Positions 13,543 to 20,758 of a stretch of DNA of 29,355 nucleotides are shown piece after piece. Positions within the stretch are counted from its first letter, which is position 1; the number at the start of each line of letters is the position of its first letter. The stretch comes from an uncultured Loktanella sp. Lineage in GTDB: Bacteria > Pseudomonadota > Alphaproteobacteria > Rhodobacterales > Rhodobacteraceae. The notes under the pieces were generated by a model. That model saw only the letters and a program-made list of their open reading frames with translations, ran no database searches and was not told the DNA's origin. The stretch is taken from positions 1 to 29,355 of the forward strand of contig CAJXTP010000005.1 of assembly GCA_913061335.1 (NCBI GenBank). Direction: 5' to 3'. The translations under genes and the position numbers were made by a program.

Positions 13543-15141
13543 TTAGCCGATTGCAGCGGCTTTGACGTCGTCATCAATGAACGGGATGTATTTTTCAAAG
13601 TTGTCGCTGAACATCGAAACCAGCTTGGATGCCTGTGCGTCATAGGCGGTTTGGTCTGCCCACGTGTCGCGCGGGTTCAACAACTGATCATCAACACCGT
13701 CGCATGTGACAGGGACTTCAAAGCCAAAGTTGGGGTCTTTGCGGAACTTGTTTTCAACCAATGACCCATCAAGCGCAGCAGTCAGCAATGCGCGTGTCGC
13801 TTTTATCGGCATCCGGCTACCAGTGCCATATGCGCCACCAGTCCAACCCGTGTTGACCAACCAGCAAGTCGCACCGTGGGACGCGATTTTCTGGCGCAGC
13901 AGATTGCCGTATACTTCTGGGCGGCGCGGCATGAATGGTGCGCCAAAACAGGTCGAAAATGTAGGCTCTGGTTCTGTGACGCCGCGTTCGGTGCCCGCGA
14001 CCTTGGACGTAAAGCCCGATAGAAAATGGTACATCGCTTGCGCGGGAGTCAGGCGGCTGATCGGCGGCAACACGCCAAACGCATCACATGTCAGCATAAT
14101 GATGTTTTTCGGGTGGCCACCCAGCGCAGTTTCAGACGCGTTGCCGATGTAATTTAACGGGTATGCGCACCGCATATTTGCAGTCAGGCTGTCGTCGTTG
14201 AAATCCAGCTCAAGCGTTTCAGGGTCAAAGACCATGTTCTCAATGACCGTGTGCGGCATAGAACACGTCGCGTAAATCTCTGGTTCCGCCTTTGGGTCCA
14301 GACCGATGGTCTTGGCGTAACAACCACCTTCAAAGTTGAAGGTACCGCGATCCGACCAGCCATGCTCGTCGTCGCCAATCAACACGCGGGTTGGATCGGC
14401 AGACAATGTTGTTTTGCCAGTGCCAGACAGGCCAAAGAAAACGGCTGTATCAACGGGATTACCCGGGGCGTGGTTGGCCGAGCAGTGCATCGGCATGATG
14501 CCTTTCTCGGGCAGCAAGTAGTTTAGCAGGCCAAATACAGATTTCTTGTTTTCGCCAGCGTATTCTGTGCCGCCGATCAAGATCAGTTTTGCATCCATGT
14601 TCAGCGCGATCACTGTTTCAGACCGGCAACCGTGTTTGGCAGGATCAGCCTTAAACGATGGGCAGTTGATGATTGTAAAATCGGGAGCGAATGTGTCCAG
14701 CTCCGATGCTTCAGGACGACGCAACAGGTGGCGGATGAACAGGCCGTGCCATGCCAATTCCGTCACAACGCGGACATCAAGGCGGTGTTCGGGGTCGGCG
14801 CCACCAAACAAATCTTGGACGTTATACGTGCCGCCCTTCATGTGTGTCAGCATATCGGCGTAAAGAACGTCGAACTTTTCTGCTTCCATCGGCGCGTTGT
14901 TTTCCCACCAAATTTTGTCTTCGACAGACGGAGTGCGAACGACGAATTTGTCCTTCGGAGACCGGCCGGTGTGCTTGCCCGTGGTCACAAGGAACGTTCC
15001 ACCTTTGCCTGTCACACCTTCGCCTGCCGCGATGGCCGCATCGTGCAATTTAGCCTCGGAGCGGTTGTAATACACATAACCCAGCCCGGTGATGCCTTGA
15101 TCTTCAAGTTTCATCTTTGGGTTGACCTGACCTTGGTCCAT
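13543..15141 (-). CDS. pckA: Phosphoenolpyruvate carboxykinase (ATP)
   Basis: PckA converts oxaloacetate and ATP to phosphoenolpyruvate, the entry step of gluconeogenesis from C4 acids. The 532-residue protein has TGKHTGRSPKDKF (54-66), the P-loop GLSGTGKTT (237-245), the kinase-2 IGDDEHGW (255-262) and GGCYAKTI, all marks of the ATP-dependent class. The ATG at 15141 is chosen over one at 15192 because AGGAG lies 7 bases ahead and MDQGQVNPKM is a usual roseobacter opening. It is divergent from chvI-chvG. In Agrobacterium and Sinorhizobium the same pckA/chvI/chvG arrangement is known. Tandem operator-like repeats lie about 90-125 bases upstream of the start. Confidence 0.97.
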   Translation of the reverse strand: MDQGQVNPKMKLEDQGITGLGYVYYNRSEAKLHDAAIAAGEGVTGKGGTFLVTTGKHTGRSPKDKFVVRTPSVEDKIWWENNAPMEAEKFDVLYADMLTHMKGGTYNVQDLFGGADPEHRLDVRVVTELAWHGLFIRHLLRRPEASELDTFAPDFTIINCPSFKADPAKHGCRSETVIALNMDAKLILIGGTEYAGENKKSVFGLLNYLLPEKGIMPMHCSANHAPGNPVDTAVFFGLSGTGKTTLSADPTRVLIGDDEHGWSDRGTFNFEGGCYAKTIGLDPKAEPEIYATCSMPHTVIENMVFDPETLELDFNDDSLTANMRCAYPLNYIGNASETALGGHPKNIIMLTCDAFGVLPPISRLTPAQAMYHFLSGFTSKVAGTERGVTEPEPTFSTCFGAPFMPRRPEVYGNLLRQKIASHGATCWLVNTGWTGGAYGTGSRMPIKATRALLTAALDGSLVENKFRKDPNFGFEVPVTCDGVDDQLLNPRDTWADQTAYDAQASKLVSMFSDNFEKYIPFIDDDVKAAAIG

Positions 15142-15231
15142 GGGTTCGCTCCTGAAAGTTGGGGGCACGGTGTGGCCCCGATAGCTACCCATAACATCAT
15201 GCTTTTGTTAGCTGAAACCCCGCTTGTTAGA

Positions 15232-15265
15232 CGTTAGCGCAATCAAACGAGTGTTAGCGCAATCA
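15232..15265. promoter_or_regulatory. Tandem 13-base direct repeats upstream of pckA, candidate operators
   Basis: GTTAGCGCAATCA occurs at 15233-15245 and again at 15253-15265, exactly 20 bases apart (two helix turns). The second, read as TGTTAGCGCAATCA, matches 12 of 14 positions of a palindrome TGTTAGCGCTAACA, the style of LacI-family operators. Further GTTAG partial copies occur at 15207-15211 and 15226-15230. The sites are 91-124 bases upstream of pckA and 174 or more upstream of chvI. The remaining intergenic bases (15142-15231 and 15266-15380) show no gene. Confidence 0.55.
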
Positions 15266-15380
15266 GTCGCAGGCCCAGTCGCTATGTGAGGCATTTTAGT
15301 CATTACTTATCACTTATCGGGACAAATAAGGCAGGGCTTTGGGTGTGATTCGCACTTGAGGGTTGATTCGTGGCCTGAAT

Positions 15381-15413
15381 TTGACGAAAAAGGTAAAAAA
15401 ACAGGCAAATAAT
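15381..15413 (+). promoter_or_regulatory. Candidate chvI-chvG promoter
   Basis: TTGACG (15381-15386) is followed by an A-rich spacer and a weak AT-rich -10 region at about 15405-15413 (GCAAATAAT). The start codon of chvI follows 25 bases later, with AAGGG at about 15427-15431. The -35 box is strong, but the -10 box cannot be fixed by eye. Confidence 0.4.
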
Positions 15414-15438
15414 AATTGAGCAGTAAGGGTAAACTCCC

Positions 15439-16140
15439 ATGTCAAGAATTGCATTGGTGGATGACGACAGAAATATTCTGACGTCTGTCGCGATGACTCT
15501 CGAAGCCGAGGGCTTTGAGGTTGAAACATATAACGATGGTCAGTCCGCGTTGGACGGATTTAACAAGCGGATGCCGGATATGGCTGTGCTTGATATCAAA
15601 ATGCCCCGCATGGACGGGATGGATCTGTTGCAGCGTTTGCGCCAGAAAACATCCATGCCGGTGATCTTTTTGACATCGAAAGATGACGAAATTGACGAAG
15701 TGTTGGGCCTGCGAATGGGTGCCGACGATTACGTCAAGAAACCGTTTTCACAGCGTTTGCTCGTTGAACGTATCCGCGCGCTTTTGCGCCGTCAGGATGC
15801 GCTTGCAGGCGAAGCGATCGAGGAAACCGAAGAAACAAAGATCATGGTACGTGGCGAATTGATCATGGATCCTTTGCGCCACGCAGTGAAATGGAAGGGG
15901 AACGACGTTTCCCTGACGGTCACCGAATTCTTGTTGTTGCAGGCTTTGGCTCAGCGGCCCGGTTTCGTGAAGTCGCGTGACCAGCTGATGGACGTCGCCT
16001 ATGACGATCAGGTTTACGTAGACGACCGCACCATCGATAGCCACATTAAGCGTTTGCGTAAAAAGATGCGCAATACCGATGAGGAATTCGCGGCGATCGA
16101 AACGCTTTACGGTATCGGTTACCGTTACAACGAAGAATAA
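15439..16140 (+). CDS. chvI: Response regulator ChvI (OmpR family)
   Basis: This 233-residue DNA-binding response regulator has a receiver domain at 1-120 with the acidic pocket D8-D10, the phospho-acceptor D52 in VLDIKMPRMDG, T81 region FLTSKDDE and K104 region YVKKPF. An OmpR-type winged helix follows at about 135-232 (SLTVTEFLLLQALAQRPG, VDDRTIDSHIKRLRKKM, GIGYRYNEE). ChvI works with the kinase ChvG, encoded 3 bases downstream. In rhizobia and Agrobacterium this pair responds to acid or envelope conditions and influences pckA and surface functions; whether that holds here is inferred from context. Confidence 0.95.
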   Translation: MSRIALVDDDRNILTSVAMTLEAEGFEVETYNDGQSALDGFNKRMPDMAVLDIKMPRMDGMDLLQRLRQKTSMPVIFLTSKDDEIDEVLGLRMGADDYVKKPFSQRLLVERIRALLRRQDALAGEAIEETEETKIMVRGELIMDPLRHAVKWKGNDVSLTVTEFLLLQALAQRPGFVKSRDQLMDVAYDDQVYVDDRTIDSHIKRLRKKMRNTDEEFAAIETLYGIGYRYNEE

Positions 16141-16143
16141 GCG

Positions 16144-17880
16144 ATGACAGTGGCCCCCAAAATCGACATCCACGATCTGGAGTCTGTGCGGGCTGCTGCC
16201 AGAACACCTGATGTGCTGCTGGGCGACGATTGGGTCGCGCCACAGCCTCTTGGCGAAAATGAACTGGGTGACCGACGCAGGCGGCGAGGTTTTTTCGCTC
16301 TGCGCCGGTCTCCGATAGCGCGCAAAATCATTACGTTTAATTTAATCGCGATGATGCTGCTTATCGCAGGTGTGCTTTATATCAATTCGTCGCGCGACAC
16401 CCTGGCCTATCAACGCGCGATTGGGCTGGTGTCCGAAGCAGAACTTGTCGCGGATGTGTTCGAGGCCAAGTTGCCCGCAAACGCGCCCGTTAATTTGATC
16501 AGTGGTGATGGCATTGACGTGCAAGAAACGCTTGCTGGATTGAATTTGAACGGTGGCATCGTCGTTAGCGTATATGACCCACAAGCCAATTTGATCGCTA
16601 TGTCTGAAATGAGAGGCGAAATCGCGAACGTCACTGGCTTAACCGATATCGGTGGCGGTACGTTTCTCACCGATTTGTTGACATCTGCATGGAACGCGGT
16701 TGCGTTGGTTTTGGGGTCTGAAGGACAAGCCGACGTATTGTCTGTAGGTATTATTGGTGACGCGGCCGCTCACGTGGGTGATGCCATCATCGGCGGCACA
16801 CATTTTCATACGGTCACAGAAAACAGGAATACACGCTATTTCGTGACAAGCCCGATTATGCAGGGTGCCACCGCTGTCGGCGTTGTGTCCGTGCAGGGTG
16901 CCGCTGGAGAGCTTGATGCGCTTGTCCGCCGCGAACGTGAAAAAGTGTTGCGGCTGTTTTTGGTGGGCTTAACAATCAGCATTGTTCTTAGCCTTATTCT
17001 CGCGTCGACGATCGCCAATCCATTGGCCGATCTCGCTGCCGCCGCTGAAATTGGGCGTGACAAAAACGCCCGTAAAATGTCGCCGACCCGCGTGCGGATT
17101 CCAGACCTTAGCGCCCGCCCTGACGAAATTGGCCGTCTATCTGGCGCCCTGCGCGGCATGGTGTCCGCGCTGTACGAACGTATTGAGGGCAACGAACAAT
17201 TTGCCGCTGACGTCGCCCATGAAATTAAAAACCCACTGGCATCCTTACGATCAGCCGTGGGAACCATGCGCGTTGCTAAACGCGACGATCAACGCGAGAC
17301 ATTGCTTGAAGTGATCGAGCACGATGTGCGCCGCCTTGACCGTCTGGTTAGCGACATTTCCAACGCATCACGGCTTGATAGCGAGCTGGTCAAAGAAGAA
17401 GAAGAGACCTTTAATCTTCTGAAAATGCTGGGGAATCTCAATGAATTCCTTGGCCGTGAAGCACAAGCCAAAGGCATCGATTACATTTCTGACCTACCCG
17501 ATGAGCCGATCAATGTGCAGGGACTAGAAGGTCGGCTTGCGCAGGTGTTCGTCAATCTGATCACCAATGCCACGTCGTTCTGCGAAGATGGCGATGCGAT
17601 CCGCGTTTGGGCGCGCCGCCGCAAAAACCGGGTTTTGATCGTCGTCGAGGACACCGGCCCCGGCATTCCAAACGAAGCCCTGACGAAGGTGTTCAAACGC
17701 TTCTATTCAGAACGCCCTGAAGGCCAATTCGGCAACAACTCCGGTCTAGGGTTGGCGATTTCCAAGCAGATTGTTGAGGCCCATGGTGGCGTTATCTGGG
17801 CTGAAAACATTCGTCCGTCAGATGCAGATATGACGTCTGAACCGCTTGGCGCGCGTTTTGTTGTTGGCCTGCCGGTTTAA
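16144..17880 (+). CDS. chvG: Sensor histidine kinase ChvG
   Basis: A 578-residue membrane kinase. A cytosolic, Arg-rich N-terminus (1-60) is followed by TM1 (about 61-80), a periplasmic sensor region (81-268) and TM2 (269-292). Then come a HAMP-like linker, HisKA with H359 in FAADVAHEIKNPLASL, and the ATPase domain with VNLITNATSF (N box), DTGPGIP (G1) and NNSGLGLAISKQIVEAHGG (G2). All catalytic motifs are intact, and it should phosphorylate ChvI D52. In S. meliloti the ChvG homologue ExoS is held off by periplasmic ExoR; no exoR is in the window. It is followed after 3 bases by the short HPr kinase gene. Confidence 0.95.
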   Translation: MTVAPKIDIHDLESVRAAARTPDVLLGDDWVAPQPLGENELGDRRRRRGFFALRRSPIARKIITFNLIAMMLLIAGVLYINSSRDTLAYQRAIGLVSEAELVADVFEAKLPANAPVNLISGDGIDVQETLAGLNLNGGIVVSVYDPQANLIAMSEMRGEIANVTGLTDIGGGTFLTDLLTSAWNAVALVLGSEGQADVLSVGIIGDAAAHVGDAIIGGTHFHTVTENRNTRYFVTSPIMQGATAVGVVSVQGAAGELDALVRREREKVLRLFLVGLTISIVLSLILASTIANPLADLAAAAEIGRDKNARKMSPTRVRIPDLSARPDEIGRLSGALRGMVSALYERIEGNEQFAADVAHEIKNPLASLRSAVGTMRVAKRDDQRETLLEVIEHDVRRLDRLVSDISNASRLDSELVKEEEETFNLLKMLGNLNEFLGREAQAKGIDYISDLPDEPINVQGLEGRLAQVFVNLITNATSFCEDGDAIRVWARRRKNRVLIVVEDTGPGIPNEALTKVFKRFYSERPEGQFGNNSGLGLAISKQIVEAHGGVIWAENIRPSDADMTSEPLGARFVVGLPV

Positions 17881-17883
17881 CTG

Positions 17884-18306
17884 GTGATCACCCAAACAGT
17901 GCATGCCACTTGTGTGGCAGTGGGCGACCGCGCGGCTCTGTTGACAGGTGCAAGCGGCACTGGAAAATCTACGATCGCGCTCGAACTGATGGCATATGGC
18001 GCGACTTTGGTCTCTGATGATCAGGTAGTGCTCGTGGCTGAGAGTGACGTCATCGTTGCATTCGCCCCCGCAACCATCGCCGGATTGATCGAAGCCCGCG
18101 GGTTGGGCGTCTTAAAAGCACAGGCAAAAGCCAGCGCTACAATCGTCATGGTCGTGGACTTGGACGTTTTGACCTCTGACCGCATGCCAGTCCGACGCGT
18201 CGTCACGTATTTGGGATGCGACTTGCCCTTGTTTCATCGCCCCGACGGGGCCAGTTTGGCACCAGCGATTTTGCAACTTTTACGCGCGGGGATAAGCGAC
18301 AGGTGA
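17884..18306 (+). CDS. hprK: HPr kinase/phosphorylase, short alphaproteobacterial form
   Basis: This 140-residue protein equals only the C-terminal catalytic domain of HPrK. It has the P-loop GASGTGKST (22-30), LVSDDQVVL (43-50) and the family signature EARGLGVLK (70-78). The enzyme phosphorylates and dephosphorylates HPr on Ser46, and the HPr encoded downstream has that Ser. The N-terminal domain of Firmicutes HPrK is missing, as is usual in alphaproteobacteria. The start is GTG at 17884, 3 bases after chvG. The end overlaps rapZ by GTGA. The arrangement chvI-chvG-hprK puts Ser-phosphorylation of HPr in the same transcript as ChvGI. Confidence 0.92.
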   Translation: MITQTVHATCVAVGDRAALLTGASGTGKSTIALELMAYGATLVSDDQVVLVAESDVIVAFAPATIAGLIEARGLGVLKAQAKASATIVMVVDLDVLTSDRMPVRRVVTYLGCDLPLFHRPDGASLAPAILQLLRAGISDR

Positions 18307-19223
18307 CTGACCCAACAGATATATCTACAGACAGCCGACCCAGTATCGTGTTGGTAACTGGCCCGTCTGGTGCTGGGCGATCCACGGCGATCAATGCGCT
18401 GGAAGACCTTGGATATGAGGTCATCGACAACCTACCACTGTCATTGCTGCCGCGTCTGTTGGATGGACCACCGCCGAGCCGTCCGCTCGCGCTTGGGCTT
18501 GACGTACGCAACCGAGATTTTAGCACCGACGGCTTGATTGCCGCCATTGACGGTCTTGGCGGGCGCAGCGATGTGGTTGCACAGGTCCTGTACATGGACG
18601 CGTCAGAAGAAGAGCTCGTCCGCCGTTATTCAGAAACGCGTAGGCGTCATCCGCTTGCTCTTGCTGGGCCTCCTTTGGCTGGTATCCAAAAAGAGCGGGA
18701 ACTGCTGATGCCGATCCGCGCGCGTGCGGATGTATTAATCGATAGCACCGGACTGACGGTTCACGATACCCGGGCCGAAGTCGACAATTGGTTTGCGCCG
18801 TCCGACGGGCGGTTCTTAGGTGTTACGGTTCATTCGTTTTCGTACAAACGCGGCCTGCCACGTGGCCTTGATATCGTTATGGACTGCCGATTCTTGCGCA
18901 ATCCGCATTGGGATGCGGCCCTGCGGGCACTTGATGGGCGTGACGCGGCTGTTGCTGCATATGTTGCTGCCGACCCGCGTTTTGATCCATTCTTTGAGAA
19001 AATCAAAGGATTGGCCGATTTGCTTTTGCCCGCCCACAAGGAAGAAGGCAAAACGCATTTGTCCATCGGGTTTGGATGTACCGGCGGGCAACACCGTTCC
19101 GTCACAGTGGCCGAAAGACTGAGCGAGGCCCTTGCGCAGGACGGTTGGCAGGTGTCTAAACGGCACCGAGAAATGGAACGGCGCGACGCACATGTCGTGG
19201 GGAATAAAGGGTTGCACTGTTGA
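18303..19223 (+). CDS. rapZ: RapZ (YvcJ family) P-loop protein
   Basis: RapZ-type proteins bind small RNAs and nucleotides; in E. coli RapZ directs RNase E to the GlmZ sRNA to control glucosamine-6-phosphate synthesis. The 306-residue protein has an N-terminal P-loop GPSGAGRST (20-28), EDLGYEVIDNLPLSLLPRLL, and YMDASEEELVRRYSETRRRHPL. The C-terminal domain has TVHSFSYKRGLPRGLDIVMDCRFLRNPH and IGFGCTGGQHRSVTVAERL. The Walker A Lys is Arg. The GTG start at 18303 overlaps the hprK stop; an upstream in-frame ATG at 18216 lies wholly inside hprK and is less likely. The stop overlaps the EIIA start (TTGA). Confidence 0.94.
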   Translation: MTDPTDISTDSRPSIVLVTGPSGAGRSTAINALEDLGYEVIDNLPLSLLPRLLDGPPPSRPLALGLDVRNRDFSTDGLIAAIDGLGGRSDVVAQVLYMDASEEELVRRYSETRRRHPLALAGPPLAGIQKERELLMPIRARADVLIDSTGLTVHDTRAEVDNWFAPSDGRFLGVTVHSFSYKRGLPRGLDIVMDCRFLRNPHWDAALRALDGRDAAVAAYVAADPRFDPFFEKIKGLADLLLPAHKEEGKTHLSIGFGCTGGQHRSVTVAERLSEALAQDGWQVSKRHREMERRDAHVVGNKGLHC

Positions 19224-19612
19224 TCGGAATTGTGATCGTCGCGCATGGTGGCTTGGCGGGTGAATACCTGTCTGCAGTGGAACACGTTGTGGGCCAACAG
19301 TCAGGTATGCGTAGCATTTCGATTGCTCCCGATGATGACCGCGCCCTGAAACAAGACGAGATTTGCAACGCGGCCGATGCGGTTGATACTGGCGCTGGGG
19401 TCGTGATTGTCACGGATATGTTTGGTGGATCACCGTCGAATTTATCACTTCGTGCCTGTAGCCCACAAAATCGGCGTATAATCTATGGCGCGAATTTACC
19501 GATGCTGATCAAGCTTGCAAAATCCCGGAATATGCCTGTCCCGGACGCCGTCGCTGCGGCGCTGGATGCCGCCCACAAATACATAAATAGCCATAGCGTT
19601 GGGCAACCCTAA
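19220..19612 (+). CDS. manX: PTS EIIA component, mannose/fructose family
   Basis: This 130-residue protein is a stand-alone EIIA of the mannose family. It starts MIGIVIVAHGGLAGEYL, with the phosphorylatable H9, and has VVIVTDMFGGSPSNLSLRA in the middle. No EIIB, IIC or IID is present in the window, so it is likely regulatory, receiving phosphate from HPr and acting as a sensor of phosphotransferase state. The start is TTG at 19220, overlapping the rapZ stop. HPr follows after one base. The symbol manX is the customary label and does not imply mannose transport. Confidence 0.93.
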   Translation: MIGIVIVAHGGLAGEYLSAVEHVVGQQSGMRSISIAPDDDRALKQDEICNAADAVDTGAGVVIVTDMFGGSPSNLSLRACSPQNRRIIYGANLPMLIKLAKSRNMPVPDAVAAALDAAHKYINSHSVGQP

Positions 19613-19613
19613 T

Positions 19614-19883
19614 ATGACAACCCGCACTCTCAAAATCGAAAATATCAAAGGGTTGCACGCCCGCGCATCTGCGAAACTCGCTGCTGTTGTAGAAGAGTTT
19701 GACGCGCAAGCAACCGTGTCCAAGGATGGTATGGACGCTGACGGCGACAGCATCATGGGCTTGTTAATGTTGGCAGCGTCGATCGGAACCTGTATTGATG
19801 TTACCACGTGCGGGCCTGATGCAGGAGCCTTGGCGGACGCTATAGCAGCTCTAGTTGCCGATAAGTTTGGCGAGGGTGACTAG
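19614..19883 (+). CDS. ptsH: Phosphocarrier protein HPr
   Basis: This 89-residue HPr has both regulatory phosphorylation sites: H15 in NIKGLHARASAKL (phosphate from enzyme I) and S46 in DGDSIMGLLMLAAS (target of HPr kinase). Length and fold fit the family. The ATG at 19614 is one base after the EIIA stop; an in-frame TTG at 19599 is possible but would add residues with no family support. Together with hprK and EIIA it forms a compact regulatory phosphotransfer set. Enzyme I is not in this window. Confidence 0.95.
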   Translation: MTTRTLKIENIKGLHARASAKLAAVVEEFDAQATVSKDGMDADGDSIMGLLMLAASIGTCIDVTTCGPDAGALADAIAALVADKFGEGD

Positions 19884-19894
19884 CCCCTTCTCCC

Positions 19895-20758
19895 ATGGGG
19901 ATTGACCTATTGACCGACGATGGCACGCTGATCCCCCGCGTTTATGATCGCCGTAGCCTGACCTATTCAAACACATTTGATAGCCAGGTAAAGCGCAACA
20001 TCATTCGCGTGATTGAACTTTTGACAGGCAAAATCAGCATTGCCCGACGCGTGCGCCGCTTCGAAAAGCAGGGCACATTTAGTGGGCAGGCTTTTTGGCG
20101 CGCGACGTTGGATGTCATGGGGATCGACCTTTTGACGCCTGCTGATCAACTTGCGCATATTCCCCAATCGGGTCCTGTGATCTTTGTCGCCAACCACCCG
20201 CACGGGTTGGTGGACGGCATGATCCTTGCTGATCTTATTGGCCGCGTACGTGACGATTACCGGATCCTGACGCGGTCATTGCTGACCGGTATCGACGAAG
20301 ACGCCGCCAGTTATATGATCCCTGTGCCGTTCCCACACGAACCCGAAGCACAGAAAAAGATGGTCGAGATGCGCCGCGCCGCGATGGAGCATCTCAAATC
20401 TGGCGGCTTGGTCGCACTGTTTCCATCGGGCATTGTCGCCAGCTCTGACAGTATGTTCGGTGATGCAGTCGAGCAGGAATGGAATGTGTTCACCGCCAAG
20501 ATGATCCGCATATCTGGGGCGACTGTGGTGCCATGTTTTTTCCCTGGATCAAACTCTCGGGCTTATCAGGTCGCAAACCGAATTTCCGCGACCCTGCGCC
20601 AAGGCTTGCTGCTGCACGAAATCGTGCATGCGATGGACAAGCCGCAAAAGCCGGTTGTGGGCGTGCCCATTGATCCGGCAGAGGTCAAGGCACGCGCAGG
20701 TGATCCACGTGCGTTCATGGCGTGGCTGCGGGACTGGACGTTGGCACTGCGCGACTAG
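19895..20758 (+). CDS. Lysophospholipid/glycerolipid acyltransferase family protein
   Basis: A 287-residue acyltransferase of the LPLAT (PlsC-like) superfamily. The catalytic block reads VANHPHGLVDGM (N100, H101, H103, D107), a spacing unlike the canonical NHX4D but like GPAT/DGAT2-type members with HPHG or NHPN. The second block is VALFPSGIVASSD where PlsC has FPEGTRS. VVPCFFPGSNSRAY and PVVGVPI are further family strands. It probably transfers an acyl chain to a lipid or glycerol-phosphate acceptor at the inner membrane; the substrate is unknown. It starts 12 bases after ptsH at ATG 19895 with a poor ribosome-binding site, so the start is uncertain. It overlaps convergent hbd by 4 bases. 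Confidence 0.83.
   Translation: MGIDLLTDDGTLIPRVYDRRSLTYSNTFDSQVKRNIIRVIELLTGKISIARRVRRFEKQGTFSGQAFWRATLDVMGIDLLTPADQLAHIPQSGPVIFVANHPHGLVDGMILADLIGRVRDDYRILTRSLLTGIDEDAASYMIPVPFPHEPEAQKKMVEMRRAAMEHLKSGGLVALFPSGIVASSDSMFGDAVEQEWNVFTAKMIRISGATVVPCFFPGSNSRAYQVANRISATLRQGLLLHEIVHAMDKPQKPVVGVPIDPAEVKARAGDPRAFMAWLRDWTLALRD

Noticed and set aside
18216..18302. Longer RapZ beginning at an ATG inside hprK
   Set aside because: The added residues are the hprK coding sequence in another frame and do not resemble RapZ N-termini. The GTG overlapping the hprK stop fits the pattern seen at neighbouring genes.
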